Shown: piece by piece, positions 1 through 12,489 of the stretch | How the letters are laid out: every line of letters begins with the position of its first letter | Position numbering within the stretch: position 1 is the first letter of the stretch | Origin: Populus alba | Lineage: Eukaryota > Streptophyta > Magnoliopsida > Malpighiales > Salicaceae | Assembly: GCF_005239225.2 (NCBI RefSeq) | Contig: NC_133300.1 | Span: forward strand, 11,065,875 to 11,129,874 | Length of the DNA stretch: 64,000 bases | Reading direction: 5' to 3' | Notes under the pieces: model-generated | What the model saw: only the letters and a program-made list of their open reading frames with translations | Told to the model about the DNA's origin: nothing | The model's database searches: none | Made by a program: the position numbers and the translations under genes

Positions 1-900
1 AACATATAGTTAAATAGAAAATGGTTTCAAAAAAAAAAATCAAGTTAATAAACTTTATAGAGTCCATGAGCCATTATATGGATTTAATGAGGTTGCCCTG
101 GTTCACAAGTTTAATGAGATAACTATTTTTTTTTATTAGACTTGATTTTTTGATTATCTATCTTTTTATCATATCTAAAAAAAATAGTTTCAGAAAAAAT
201 ACATGTTATTAAAATATATGGAGTCCATTAAATGTTTATGGGTTTAGTAGATTAACTTAGGTTGACTCGATTCAAGGGTTTGGTAGGTTAAGTTTTTATT
301 TTTTGAGTTATTCCTTTTCTTTATTTCATCTTTCATTATGTTTTTTTTTTTTTTGCTTTCTAAAGGGTTATCATGACCTAAAAAAATCATTATATTGAGT
401 TGGTACTTGATTTTGTGATCATTCATTTATATTATCATATAGTTAAATAAAGAAAAATTTAGAAAATAAACCATCTTCTTAATCCTAGTAGAATTTATGA
501 ACTGGTTCGCAGTTTGACAAGTTGACTTGGGTCACCCAATTCATGGGTTTACCTACCAAAATTGATGTGCCTTTGTTTTTGTTTTTTTGGTTTTTCATCC
601 TTTATTTTTTAATTGATTTATTTTATTTTACTCTTCAATATTGGATTCATTAGAAAATAGGCTTTAATATTTATTTTGGTAAGCTTTCTATAGGTTCATT
701 ATAGTCTCAAACAAACATCTCGATATTAGATTAGTGCTTAATTTAGAAAACATATTATTTTTTATCATATAATTAAATAAAATTAGTTTTTTTTAAAAAG
801 CTATTAAGCTTAATAGAGTCCATGATTTGGGTTATAGAGTGACTGGGGTCCATTTAATATGTCATCGTCTCAATATTTTTTTTTAAAAAAAATTTATCTT
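1..900. repeat. Degenerate tandem-like AT-rich repeat block
   Basis: A recurring theme appears near positions 5, 165, 430 and 755: an 'atagttaaata' or 'atcatatctaaa' start, an A-rich stretch, and then a variant of 'agagtccatga' or 'ggagtccatta'. Variants of 'ttgacttgggtcacccaattcatgg' style wording follow the copies. The copies are diverged and unevenly spaced, so this is an old, decayed repeat rather than a clean satellite. No coding potential is visible. Confidence 0.4.
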
Positions 901-1047
901 GAAATTTTCTAAAAAGTTAAGCCATATTTTTACTGGTCATTCGAGTTGCATTTGGAACCATGAAATCAACTGATTCACTTCGAGACAACTCTCACAAAGT
1001 TTAATGTAAAACCCGAGCCAAGTAAGGAGTTGGATAAGAAAGTTTCA

Positions 1048-1095
<48 letters not shown>
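1048..1095. repeat. (CT)n(TA)n compound microsatellite
   Basis: An uninterrupted CT run (about 1048-1069) passes directly into a TA run (about 1069-1095). Likely to vary in length between alleles. Confidence 0.95.
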
Positions 1096-1097
<2 letters not shown>

Positions 1098-1101
<4 letters not shown>

Positions 1102-3190
1102 GATTAAAAAGATACTATATAAGATAAAATTTTAAAAAAAAAAACTAAATGGTCTATGTTTCTTTCTACACAATGCATTGTGCATTGTGAGAAAGAATAA
1201 TGTGGACTTCAATACCATGTCTCTTTTTTTTCTTCATCCTTTTTTTGTTATTAATTTGTTTTTGATTTCATCCATTCATGTTGTGTTAATTAGGGCCGAT
1301 CTTGATAATTTGTTTAGACTTGTATTTTATTGAGTTATTGCGGTGAAAGAAAACCTTCTGAGATTTGTTTGATGCTTATTTTTGAAAAACAAATTCAATT
1401 TTATTCTTTTCACAAAATTAAAAATAAATGGACCAAAACAGAAAATGGGTGGTAAATGAAATCTTTTTTTTTTTTTTCACAACATTGTTTATTCGGGGAG
1501 AATTACTCTAAGAATATTTTTAATTTCTATTTTGGTTTCTTTAGTTTTATAAATGTATGTTTTGGTCCAGCATTTTTTTTTTAATTCATGTTAGTTCCTA
1601 GATTTAAGAGAGGAGAGATAAAATTATTGGTTGTCCATATTTTAATGACAAAAAAACTCGTTCTTCATGTCAAAGAGTTCCATTAAAGAAGTGGAGTTAC
1701 ATTTATGTATTTTTCATCATTCATCTAGCTAGATAAACTAGATCAAGGTTGAGAAAAAAAACATGTTGCTTGATTCTGTGTTTTTTTACCAATTTAGGGG
1801 TAGTTTAGATATATAGATTTTTTTGAAATAAAAATAGGTTAAATATAAGGTTTAAGTAAAAACTTATCCTTGCCTTGACTTTTTTACAATTGATCATTGG
1901 AATCTACACAGTAGACGACATTTTATTTGTATTTTTCTTTCAAATATAAAAGGTCAGGAAGAATAAAAATAAGCTTGGCATACGGGGCAGACCTTTTTTA
2001 TGGGCCAAGTGTGTAGGCCCACTTGTCTGGCCCATGTTGGGGGGTCTTCAGGTTAGCCCATCTGGGCGAGTGGGTTTGGTGACACTGTGAAAAAGTTACT
2101 CATGTCAACATATATGCGGAGACGTATTGTAATATTTTTTATGCATCCACGTCAAAATAAGCAGAATTTCTCTAAAAACATATATTCTGGCGCAAAGAAA
2201 AAAAGGCCATGTAATAAGTGGAGCACATTGATGAGATCAAAGAGTTTTGATTCGAGAGATGCCCTTCTTGCCCTTATTTAAAGTTATCCAAATTTTTTTT
2301 ATGTCTATTATAATGGCTTTTTGATTTTTTTTTTAAATAGAGAACACTGAACAACAGAGATATGTTTCTTTGTAGAAAACGAATTAGGAAATGATGAATT
2401 ATATTAGCAAATCATTTTATTTCATTATTAGTCTTCTTATCAAAGATAATTTAATTGCCATAAAATTAAAAATATTTTGAGGTTTTTTTTATAACACGAG
2501 ATTAAATATTTTAATTTATATTTATTTATAAACTTTTTAATTTATTCTTTAATTATTGTTTATAATCTTTTTTTTTAATATTTATTGACTTTTTTAATCC
2601 ACGATTATTAAAGGGACATGTAAAACTTTTAGTTCACTATAAAACAATTTCTTGCCGGTAAAAAATATACAACAATTACTTTTCTGTTTTTGTTATATTT
2701 TTTTAATCGACTCCTAGAAAAGTGCATGCCAATTGACTAATAAATATTGAATAGACCTATTTGTAACAAGAATATTTTCTTTAGATAGTGAGGATAAGAA
2801 ACCTAACTTAATATTACAATTGTAAACACATAAGATATTCAACTACACATTAAGTCCCCTCAGGGTTACATTTACAAACAATTTAGGTAGCCTTTAAAAC
2901 AAATTAAAGTAGTTTCATAAATTATTGTTTCTTTTTGCTAATTAATTCATTAATAAAAATAATGAAGCAAAATATTCAAACACTTCATATAGCTTGTAGT
3001 GATGCCATTCTCACTATTCAATTAACCCAATCTTTAAGGTAAAATAAATAGTTTTTTCTATTGGTGATATTCATAACTCTAAAGCTTGTTATTCATTCTT
3101 GAATTACTAGGGATGCTATCATGTGGATTCAGGTGCGTATAAATGGATTTGAAAGCGTCAAGTGTTTGAAAAAATGGGAGGTTTTTATTG
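1098..3190. other. AT-rich intergenic stretch, nothing recognised
   Basis: The only open frames are short and have no recognisable protein. Homopolymer A/T runs are common. A slightly more GC-rich patch at about 1980-2080 is non-coding in all frames as far as I can read. Confidence 0.5.
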
Positions 3191-3194
3191 TAGT

Positions 3195-4262
3195 GTATAT
3201 ACCTTAGCTAATCAGTTGATTACATACGACATTGATTTTATTTATGTAAACATATTTAAATTTTAATAAAGACTTATTTATCTTTAATATTCATCAAATA
3301 TTTAATTAATGAATATAATATTTGACTAATGAATTTAGAGTAAAATTAAAGTCATCACGATAAAAATAATTTGCAAATAAAATTATAAAGTTGTTATAAT
3401 TATGAGATTTCTTTTGCATCAAAGCATTGTTCCTAAATGTTCCCGGTCAATGTTCTTTTAATATTGAACATTAATAGATCTAAAGTTGTTGAGACTAATA
3501 TATATTAAGTTCTTTCCTAAATGTTCTAGCAATTGTTCTTTTCTAGAACTAATATGTACGTACTTGTTAAATGACATGTACACTGAACTGATTTGTATAA
3601 GAATTCTATATGGAGAGATCACATATTTCTATAGAAAGGCTCACATGACGGTTGTGTAAGTAATCATTGGACTTGAGATTACTAGGTTATCTTATATAAA
3701 GAATGTTATATTTTGATCTTGCTACATGTTATCCTAATCAAGGGTAACAAACAGACAAATATTGAGTATAATATGAACTATATAAAGGTATTTGAGTAAT
3801 CAAGAAAGAACCCATCACTCTAGGTGAGTTAGAAAAAATGTCTCATAGGTTCTCAAATAATATTGACTGTAAATCGTTGCACAAGGTAAAATGAGATTTA
3901 AAAAGACTTTCAAATCTTATTCAAAGAATCAATGACTATGTTATTGAGAATAAACATGATTTGACAAAGTAGACATACTTCATGCTATAATGTCTAAATC
4001 AAAATATTTTTGATGAAGGAATAATAATTACACTAAAAAACTAATTACTAAAAGATTAAGTCAAAGCACTAATTACTTTCCTAATATTTGAGCAATTATG
4101 ACAAGTTGCTAGACATTGTACTTAATCTTGAAATATAAACTAATCAACTATTGAATTGATAATAAATTAATTTTTTAATTTTTAATCCTATTTTATTTAG
4201 AATTGTGATTTATATTTGGATCAATTTATTAAGGAACCTAATGGGTCATACATATAAGAACC
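3195..4262 (-). mobile_element. Large-LTR-type repeat, fragment, inverted copy
   Basis: Read on the minus strand, this stretch matches the repeat at 43385-44900 in the same order. Shared landmarks are the block ending in a 'caattgactac'-like sequence (here about 3210), a 'tttgcatcaaagcattgttcc' relative (3410), an 'agagatcacatatttctat' relative (3615) and a 'gtcaaagcactaattac' relative (4060). It stops where a gypsy coding remnant begins near 4270. No coding sequence was seen inside. Its length and lack of ORFs suggest an LTR or a non-autonomous element. Confidence 0.55.
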
Positions 4263-4284
4263 ATTGGTTAGAAATTAAACTGAG

Positions 4285-4515
4285 ATGATAATTGATGTGG
4301 ACCAACCCAAAAACACCAGCAAGGACCCATTACATGTTCCAAATGGTCCAATAACTCGGTCCAAGACAAAGACATTGAAAGAGGCATTGAATGTATTGAT
4401 TTTGAAGGTTTCTACCAAGTCAGAATTGAAAGGTCCATCGGAGTATCAAGAGAAGACCTTAGTACATCTTATCCATATGCAAGAAGGGTCCAATACAACC
4501 TTATTTGGGCCATGA
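4285..4515 (+). pseudogene. Ty3/gypsy polyprotein, C-terminal remnant
   Basis: A 76-codon open frame has the character of the extreme C-terminus of plant Ty3/gypsy Gag-Pol: a 'DPLHVPNGPITRSKTK' segment, then a helical 'LKEALN' segment and 'EYQEKTLVHLIHMQEG', ending at a natural stop at 4513-4515. The ITRS-K/R-A/T-K wording is typical of the end of the integrase/chromodomain region in such elements. No reverse transcriptase, RNase H or integrase core lies upstream; an unrelated LTR-type repeat abuts at 4262, so only the tail survives. The adjacent 3' LTR is in the expected order. Confidence 0.75.
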
Positions 4516-4529
4516 AGTGAGGATAATAA

Positions 4530-5174
4530 AGGAAACAAAAGAATCCTATTACAACTTGAAAATAACATGGGTGGCTACCTTTTTCTTTTGTTTCTAGGAT
4601 TAAGGGGCTGTATGGAAGGCTATAAATAAGCCTTGAATTAGTTCTGTAATATTCTCTTCTTCTCATAGAAAAACAAGAATTTAACATTAGGGGCTTTATT
4701 TTATTTTGTTAGCTACAGCCCACGGCTTGTTTGGGCTTAATTAATACTTTGTTTTCAGCTAGGATCCAAAGCTTATTTGGATTAAGTTATGGGCTTTTCA
4801 GTTTAGGGTTTTGGGCCAGTTTTGAGTGGACCTCATATAAGTCCACATAAGAGGTCCATTAGGGTTAATTTTTCAATAACTATTTAAACTCATGTAAGCC
4901 AAAATTTCACAGCTTTGATGGTTATTATTCTGAATTTTTTCAGTTTTAACATGTGAGAGTGATTCTTGCATTCTTCAGTTCTTGAACGAATTGAATCTGA
5001 CTTATCGAAGATTAACTGGCTTCATGGTGTCATTCTAGTCCTTCCAATAGTGTTGGTGCCTTGGGACAGGTTTTCATTGTGTCACACTCCTATTAAACCT
5101 ATTTCGGCTTTCCAGGATCAAATCTCAATCTTGATTGTGGGTTGTATGACCACGTGATCACGAGGTTCGCATCA
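4530..5174 (+). mobile_element. 3' LTR of the gypsy remnant
   Basis: This follows the polyprotein stop after a purine-rich tract (about 4515-4545). It contains a TATA-like 'ctataaataag' at about 4618 and ends in '...ttcgcatca' at 5174. The same sequence occurs in inverse orientation at 14157-14640, where it is followed by a tRNA-type primer-binding site; that fixes the right end as the LTR terminus. The left end is approximate. Confidence 0.7.
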
Positions 5175-5524
5175 ATAACTCAAGTGTGACTTGATTGTAA
5201 ATAAATTTCATAAATTGAGGATTATAATGTAATTTATATAAGGAATTACACTTCTAGACTTATAAAAAATTAAGAAGGAACTTGATTGAATAAATTTTAA
5301 AAATATTCGCGGGGGGGGGGGTGGTAAATTTATATTTTTTTCATTTATAGAGTTTCCAGGTTTTTCTATAAATAGAATATTATGCCTCTTATTTTTTGTA
5401 TATTTGAACAAAGAGAAAAACTAGTTTAGAGAACATCTGATCTTTAGATAACTTTCGTATAAACTTTAAACAACTTATATTTGTCTACGAGATCCTTGGG
5501 ACTTGCAAAATCATTTTAAATTTA

Positions 5525-6440
5525 TTGTTTCCATTATATATGTGTTTACATGGTTTCCTTGCCAAAATCGTATTTTGTGTAATAAAAATTTCCCCATGGT
5601 ATTTGCAAGAGCTGGCCAGCAGGTGTGGCAATGAAGTAGAATCTCTGTTCATCTTCTTAGAGATTGTGCTGACAGCTGAAGCTAGAAAGGTTTGGGATTC
5701 TTTTCTCCCTGAACGAGATGTTGATTTCCTTTAATTCACTCTTCCTCTTTAAGATTGTTGGTGACTTGTCAGCAGGTCATTTTGTCAGTTTTTGTTACAA
5801 TTGATGGACCTTTTGAAAATGATGAAACAATTGGTGGAAAAAGAAGATCTATTACCAGGAATTCCAATTTATCCATTGCTGTCTTCTGTAAGATTGCAAG
5901 GCTGCTTTAAAGAAGTCTAATTGTCATTCTTGGAGTCTCCCTAGACTTGTTACGTAGAGCCCCTCACGAGGATGTGATAAAATCGAATGTAGATGGAAGC
6001 TCTACCAGTAATCCTGGTCCTTTAGGTTTTGATATGCTGTTTAGAAATCATCTCTGTGATTGGTTCTTAGGCTTCTCTTGCTATGTTGGAATTACTTCTA
6101 ATTGGATTCTTGTGACTATCAGAAATGGTTTGGCTCATGCTTAATTGGAAGTTGAGTTTTAGGTCGAATATGATCCATTGGAAGCTCTTAAATATGATTA
6201 TAAAGAACAGTGGCAGATGTCACCATCATTGGCCTCTAATTTGTGATGGTTCAGGATTTTCCCTCGAGAGAATGGCAAGTTGTTTGAATCATATTCTGAG
6301 GGAGGGGAAACAGTATGCAGATTTCTTTGCTAAATTTAGTTGTAGGCAAATTAAAGATTCTATTATTTATCAAGAACCACCACCGGGTTGGGAAATGTTT
6401 TGTTAAGGGATTCTTGTGATGTCATCTTTGTTAGGGCGTA
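5525..6440 (+). pseudogene. LINE-type (non-LTR) RNase H domain remnant
   Basis: Conceptual fragments in shifting frames read like the C-terminal RNase H domain of plant L1-type retrotransposons. A 'CGNEVESLFIF' zinc-knuckle-like stretch is followed by 'KVWDSF' (5525-5734). Then come 'VIKSNVDGSSTSNPGPLGF' with the DG-S...NPG motif of RNase H (5970-6030), 'ITSNWI...TIRNGLAHA' (to 6144), and, after a frameshift, 'LNHILREGKQYADFFAK' (about 6285-6340), the conserved REGN-ADxLA helix. Frameshifts and in-frame stops separate the pieces, so it is dead. No reverse-transcriptase part was found. Confidence 0.75.
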
Positions 6441-8040
6441 GGTTCTAGAGAAGAAGCCCATCTTTTTTCAATGAACCTAGTTCAAGGATCGAGTGCTTAG
6501 TTTCTATTTCAACAACATAAAAAAATGAAAAATAAGAAACTACTCGCGCTATGTAATTGTTTCAAGAGAAATTTTGCATTTACTCTAAAATAAACATGTA
6601 TGTGTAAAACATAAAGAATACTAACTATTCATCATGAAGCATAAAAAAAACTAAAATTGATCGTGAATTAAAAAGATCGACTAAGCAAAAAGAGATAAAA
6701 TTGATTAACCAAAAGGAGTAGCTGACTAAGCAACTAGAAATCATGATAGACCAAAAAGAAGCGATCGACTAACATGGTTCGAACACCGCATAACCAAAAT
6801 GATAAAATCGTATTTAGAGTGAGAGTCCTCATTGGAATAACAAATCAAAAGGTAAGAGATTAGACTAGGACTTATGTGTGTATCAATAAAAGAGAAATTT
6901 AGTTTCCATTAGTATTCAATAAACCTTTTTATCTAATACTAATATCTATATAGGACTATACTATTTATAACTTTTGCATTATTGTTATCTTATACTATTT
7001 TTCACTATAGTTTTTTCTGCATTTTGGTTTCTTACAAACCTATCATCCCTTAAGACTTACGTGTTTTATTTTATTTATGTAGTGATGCTTTTAAAACATG
7101 TTACCCTTATTAAGGATTCAAGACTTGAAGACCCTACTTTATTTGATTAGAGATAGTTGTCGTCTCATTACAGGTTCAACCTTAGGAATATTTAATTGAA
7201 AATAAATAGATTGGCATGCTTAGTGAGACCAAGATTAAATATCTATCCCAAAAGCTAAAAAAAAGAAGAAGTAAACTCACCACTACTACACTGAACGAAC
7301 AATCAATACAAAAAATGGATATAAGCCAGCTTCTTGGCCATGAAGACCCTAAAAACCCATAATCTTCCTAGATTTTAATGCATCAACTACTGGTAGAAGT
7401 GTCTAGAAATGGGTCCTTATTGTCTAACTCACTATTATAACACAAAATTATATTTGCACACATTCCAAGTGCCCTCATGTAGTCCTTTATATTTATATCG
7501 ACTCTAACAAGGTCATCACTACCAAGCATAGATGAGTATATTGTTGTATCAATACCTCATACATAACTATATGTGTGTTTATTATATTGATCAAGTGACA
7601 TTGTACGATGGTCATAATTAGTTGTTGCAAATTCTAGCTAGTCAACTTTGATGCCTTTTGAAGAAACATATTATTATCAATATTTAATTCTCTTTAATGT
7701 TGATATGAGGGATTTATATATGAAGATGAAGAACATGCAAATATGACATAACATAACAATATTGTGGTGGGAAATTGAATCATGCATGCCATATCTGATA
7801 AGAATATACAATTTATATTTACACCTTAGTAAGTTTTCCAACACTTTCAATAATACATGTGGATATCTTGATTACAAATTTCTTCTTAGCCATTACAAGG
7901 ACCTATCCATCAAATAGACTAAATAACTTACTAACCCTTGAGAAGCGTTTATATCTTCTGTTGTATGTGTGTGATGTCGCGATGATCATCCACTCTATTA
8001 GGTTTATCCAAGTAATTAAGAAAATAGAGAAGACAAGGAA
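6441..8040. other. Intergenic, nothing recognised
   Basis: AT-rich DNA with no recognisable domain, RNA gene or clear repeat. Short open frames at 7859-8062 and elsewhere have no family resemblance I can name. Confidence 0.4.
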
Positions 8041-8045
8041 TTCTC

Positions 8046-8200
8046 GTCTTTTATTAGTGTAAAGTGGGAATGAGAGTCGTCACCTAGTATTTTGATCACT
8101 AAGAACCCTAACTGGTCCTAGAGATCGAGCATGGGGACTAGTTGTGTAAATGGAAGATATTAGCACCTCAAATACGCCCTACCTAAGGTAAGCAACTTTG
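8046..8200 (+). repeat. Dispersed retroelement-like block
   Basis: The block reads 'gtgggaatgagagtcgtcac', then 'ctagtattttgatcactaag', then 'ggggactagttgtgtaaatgg', ending in 'cgccctacctaaggtaagc'. A diverged copy lies in inverse orientation at 12490-12720, with the same 'ccctacctaaggtaagct' end and the same 'ggggactagttgtgtaa' core. I recognise this wording as a common plant dispersed repeat but cannot name the family. Confidence 0.55.
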
Positions 8201-8240
8201 TTTAATTGTCTAATATATGCTAAGGTGTTATTATATTTCT

Positions 8241-8740
8241 AATTGTTGGTTCGTCTATGATTTATGAAAAGTCCTTCTAAGTAAGGAGATCCTTATCTTA
8301 TAGGTAAAGCCTAACCGTTCTAACGTCAACAAAAGAATCTAATATTCAGAATACATCTTGCATATAAAGTTGTAACCCCAGATACTAAAAGAAAACAAAA
8401 TATTTTTTTATTTTTGAAATATTAGCCAAGTTCTTGTGACTTTAATAAACTAGTTAAAACCAAAATGCATGCTAATACAAAATTTTGAATTTTTTTGTTG
8501 TATGAAAATACGATATAATTTATTTTTTTTATCTTTGAGAGACTTAGTCATATGCATGAAAACAAGACATTTTTTGCTTTATAATTTCTTTTGCAATGTT
8601 TTGATGAAAACCAAGTATTTTAATATTGGATTTGTATTTTTACGGTATAAAAATATAAACCAATATTAAGCAAAATCAATAGAAAAACACGTGGGAAAAT
8701 CATAATGTTTTTTGAAATGATTTTTTAAATGGACTAAACA
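8241..8740. other. AT-rich, nothing recognised
   Basis: Possibly internal sequence of the element beginning at 8046. No coding domain seen. Confidence 0.3.
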
Positions 8741-8793
8741 CGGCTCAATGCATTTTGGTCTGGGTCGGAGGTGGTCTGGCCTAGGAATAGTGT

Positions 8794-8853
8794 CTCTCCA
8801 CTATTCACCTGCTACATGAATAGTGGAGAGTGAATTATAATTCACTCTCCACT
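8794..8853. repeat. Overlapping inverted repeats (two alternative hairpins)
   Basis: A perfect 32-bp palindrome covers 8822-8853, with 16-bp arms 'agtggagagtgaatta' and its exact complement, and no loop. Its left arm also pairs with an upstream arm: 13 bp at 8794-8806 ('ctctccactattc') against 8818-8830, with an 11-nt loop. The two structures share 8822-8830 and so exclude each other. Confidence 0.9.
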
Positions 8854-8869
8854 GTTTATTAGCAGAACA

Positions 8870-9800
8870 GTGAAGGCAGGGGGTGAAGTAAAGTAAAAGA
8901 AGAAGAAAAAAAAAAAAGGAGGAAGGGAGAGGGGTAGCTGACCAAGTAGTGGTTCGCGGTAGCCCTGGCGGTAGAATGCGGTTACAAGCGGTGGCTTGCG
9001 AAGGACGCTGCTGGTTGTCCTTCCTCTTTCTCTATATTTTCCTTCAACCTTTCTTCTATTATCTTTTTTCCTTCCCTCTATTTTTCTGTTCTTCTCCTTT
9101 TGTTCTCCAGCGATGGCGGTGTTGTTGTTGACGGTGGGCAAAGAGGAGGATTGATGGTGGTTTGCAAAGGTGGTGGTGCTGCTATTAGTAACATATAGAG
9201 AGTGACCATGTTTCTTCTTTTTACCCCTGTTTTTCGTTTCCTTTTTTTCTTTTCTTGCTCCCCTTTGTGCTTTCCTTTATGTTTTGTTTCACTTTCCCTT
9301 TCCATTCTTCCTTTCTACCTCTGTTCTTTTTTTTTTCTTTTCTTTTTATCCCCTCTCTATTCGTCTCTGCTTCTTTCCCTTAAAATTTCTCTACCTCTCC
9401 TTTGTTTTTCAATTCTAAACAAAATCATCCTTCTTTGTTTTCTACCCCCTTCTTTATTCTTTTCGTTGCCCTTTTATTTATAGGCAAAAGGAGAGTGAGC
9501 CCCCTCTGCCTTGTCCCATCATGGTGTATGGGGAAACGAGGCTACCTTACCCTTGTCCATGTGCAGGGTAAGGTGGTTGGCCGTCCGCAGGGCATGGCTT
9601 GCCTTTCTTTCTCATTATGGTGGTAGGGTAAGGGGGGTATTGCTTATGTCAAAGAAGAGAAAGAGAAAGTGGGAAAAGAGGATTAAAAAATCTCCTTCTT
9701 CCCTACCTCTGTGCACGCAGGGGAAGAAGGAGAACAATGTCATTAAAAATGGCACTATTTCAGGTTTTTTATTTTGGAGGAAAAGGAAATGAATTTGAAA
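8870..9800. repeat. Polypyrimidine/polypurine-asymmetric segment
   Basis: The plus strand is purine-rich at 8880-8935, strongly T/C-rich from about 9010 to 9480, and purine-rich again at about 9645-9740. The long open frames on both strands are low-complexity Phe/Leu/Ser or Lys/Arg/Glu translations of this bias and are not counted as genes. It is probably part of a retroelement LTR or leader. Confidence 0.5.
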
Positions 9801-9814
9801 ATAACCCAAAAATA

Positions 9815-10345
9815 GATTATGATAGTTGCCCCCCTCTTTACAACGCTTACGGAGCAAAGACTTTGTGTAGTAAGTTTTGTAAAGATAAAAAAAACTGAAC
9901 TTCTGATATTGATTTCTCAAAGCTTGGTTAATCTGAAGCTCTGTCATTTCAACAATTCTCTTTAACTAGGAACTAATAATCAAAATTATGTATAACTTGG
10001 TCATTCTGAGATCCCGATCTAGCGATCCTCTAAATTTTGTCTTACGGTTAACCTAAAATCTCATATGGCGATTCTCTTTAACTAGAATCTAAAACTATTC
10101 CTCCTGATGGCGGTGTTTGAACTTTATTTTTTTTTTCTTTCTTTTGAGAGTTTCGTAATGGTAGGGTTTTCTTCCATTGTTAAGAAAATGTTAGTGGTTT
10201 GGTCAACCTGAAATCTCATCTGGCGACCCCCTTTAATCAAAGTTAAAATTCTATGTGTGGTTGGGTTAACTTAAGATCCCATCTAGGGACCTTATTTAAC
10301 CAGAACCAAAGTCTCTCAAGATCTGTCTGTGTATAGCTTGGTCAA
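9815..10345 (+). repeat. Degenerate ~45-75 nt repeat ('ggtcaacctgaaatctcatctggcga' type)
   Basis: Related phrases recur at about 9925, 9995, 10046, 10198 and 10260. Each combines 'ggt(t/c)aac.tgaaatctcat' with 'tggcgac' or 'tagcgat' and then 'ctttaactagaa'. A sixth, truncated copy starts at about 10333. Spacing is irregular. The block starts with 'gttgcccccctctttacaac', wording I associate with plant LTR elements. Confidence 0.6.
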
Positions 10346-12489
10346 CTGTTACGATATCATGGTCGCACAAATTAATTACCCTAGCTTAAAACACAACACA
10401 CAAGATAATATAAAGCAACCAAAAGGTCGATCCCACGAGGAAGGTTCAAGTTAGATTTTTATGCTATATGATATGCAATTTTGGGAGGGGGGTTTGGAAG
10501 TTATCTAGGCTGAAGCACAAGATAATATAAAACTATCAAACGAAAGTAAATAAAATCAAAATAATTATCAAAAGAACAAACCTTGGTTGTAGGCAAATAC
10601 CTATGGAAATCAGAACTGATCATAGAAATGAGACGTCAATTTATACTCTAAATATCTATCTTTTCTTATGTTGATTAGTTAACAAATCCGCTGTATAACT
10701 AATCCTAACAACCAAACAACTACAATGTTCGCACTAGTAATTTAATTCAATGGCAGCCTTAGGAACTAGATGAGTTGATTAATCTAGATAACATAATTGT
10801 CCATAGTCTATGTTTGATTAAATCTATTGAATGTTCTCCCTAAAATTACTAATATGGATCTGTCACAATTATTAATCTCAGTTGCTTCACAAGTTTATAT
10901 ACCACAACTTCGGTTTTGATAGCAAACTTAACAATAGATTGTTCACAATAATCACTTAGAGGGCCAAGATTTATTCCCAATAAATACCAAATATTTATTT
11001 TTCATCCTTTATAATAGGGGTGAATTTCATGCATTAGAGAATGAGAAATCAAGGTGGAAAGTAAGCCAAAAAATCAGCCTAAACACACCATATTTTTCAG
11101 TAGCCAACTTCTTACAGCAACTCCAGCCTCCTCTCAAGAGCAGACCAGCAACTGGCAGCAACGAAGAGAAACAACTGCTCAACCTTCATCATCAACCAAC
11201 AGCTCCTTCTTCTCCAAGCTTGGTGGTGCCACAGTGAGCGACGCCACCCTGCTCACCGGCACTGTGTCTTCAACAAGTCCAGCACCGCAAGCTTCCCTCT
11301 AGCAATTTAACCCCCTTGCCATCGTGAACTCCAACAGCTTTAGCCTCTACACCGTGACCAACAACAGCCAAGCACCCCTGCAACTTCATCTTTTGCTTCA
11401 ATGGAGAACACTATGCCAGCAGCTCCTTCCTTGGCTGAACCACCCACATTGCCAACAAGAAGGCTAGACCACCAGTTCCAGGGGGATCTCGTCTAGCAGC
11501 TTCCTTCCTTCCCGGTAGCGACACTTCCTAAAGCTAGGTAATCTCCTTTCTTCTCGCTGGCACCATCTATTAGATGCATGCAAGATATGAATTAATTCAT
11601 GTCTTGCTACTGTTGGCAAATGGCAGCAGTAAAATAAAGTGGATTGTACCCTTAGCCTAACCCACATAACTAGGTTGGATCCAACCCAATTTCCTTTTTT
11701 TTTTTAAAGAGAAATTATCGGGCTTTTAGTCGGCCTAACCCAATCAAACCGGGCTGGACTTGGGCCTTAGGCCCAACCGACTCATTTATTAGACTATGGG
11801 TGTGTTTGCCTAACACACCCTAATGTTTTTCTCTTAGTTTTTAACTTATCTTTGTTTTAATGTTTAGCCAAACAAGCCTAATAAAAAACCAAAAAATATA
11901 AAATATTTCAAACACCATTTTGAAATCATTTGTGGGTCCATCGCATATTTTTTCAATAATTTTGCCTAATATCAGGTCATAGGCCTGCACTATAAGATAC
12001 AGAAATGATATTAAAATTATCTTATTTTTCTCCAAAGTTTCGAAAAAATTAAAAAAAATACCTCATTTCAAAAACAAAACAAAAATTGTTTTCATGCATA
12101 CAGTCAAATCTTAAAGGTTTTTCATGCATATTCTTTAAAAAGGATAAAATAGCATTTTTATCATGTTTAAAAAATACAAAATGAATATCGTAACTGGTTT
12201 ATGACTATCTATTAGGGTTTGGCTAAAATACCAAAAATCTTATAGCAATTAATTTATTATTTGGAGTGTTATGATTTATCTATATACTTTAATATTTGAG
12301 GGGTAAAAAATTATATCAGAAAGTATACCCTTAGATATTAAAGATATAAAATAGACAATAAATGTGATGTTAAATCTAGTCCTTAGAACATTTAGGATTT
12401 AATCCAATAAGATTTAGACTTCTTCACAATGAGGCACATGTCTTGAACCTTAGATGAGACCAACGGATAAAAATATAATCTAGAAAAAT
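10346..12489. other. Retroelement-like non-coding DNA
   Basis: The segment includes 'ggtcgatcccacgaggaagg' at about 10424, typical wording of plant LTR-element flanks. A relatively GC-rich patch lies at 11130-11480; its 82-codon frame (11054-11302) is Ser/Thr/Gln-rich and unrecognisable. The rest is AT-rich. No gene is supported. Confidence 0.4.

Noticed and set aside
8842..9947. Several 75-110 codon frames on both strands
   Set aside because: They are low-complexity translations of a pyrimidine/purine-skewed tract; no domain, and they overlap each other on both strands.
11054..11302. 82-codon Ser/Thr/Gln-rich frame as a gene
   Set aside because: No recognisable domain, no intron structure, and it sits within retroelement-like DNA; GC bias alone explains its openness.
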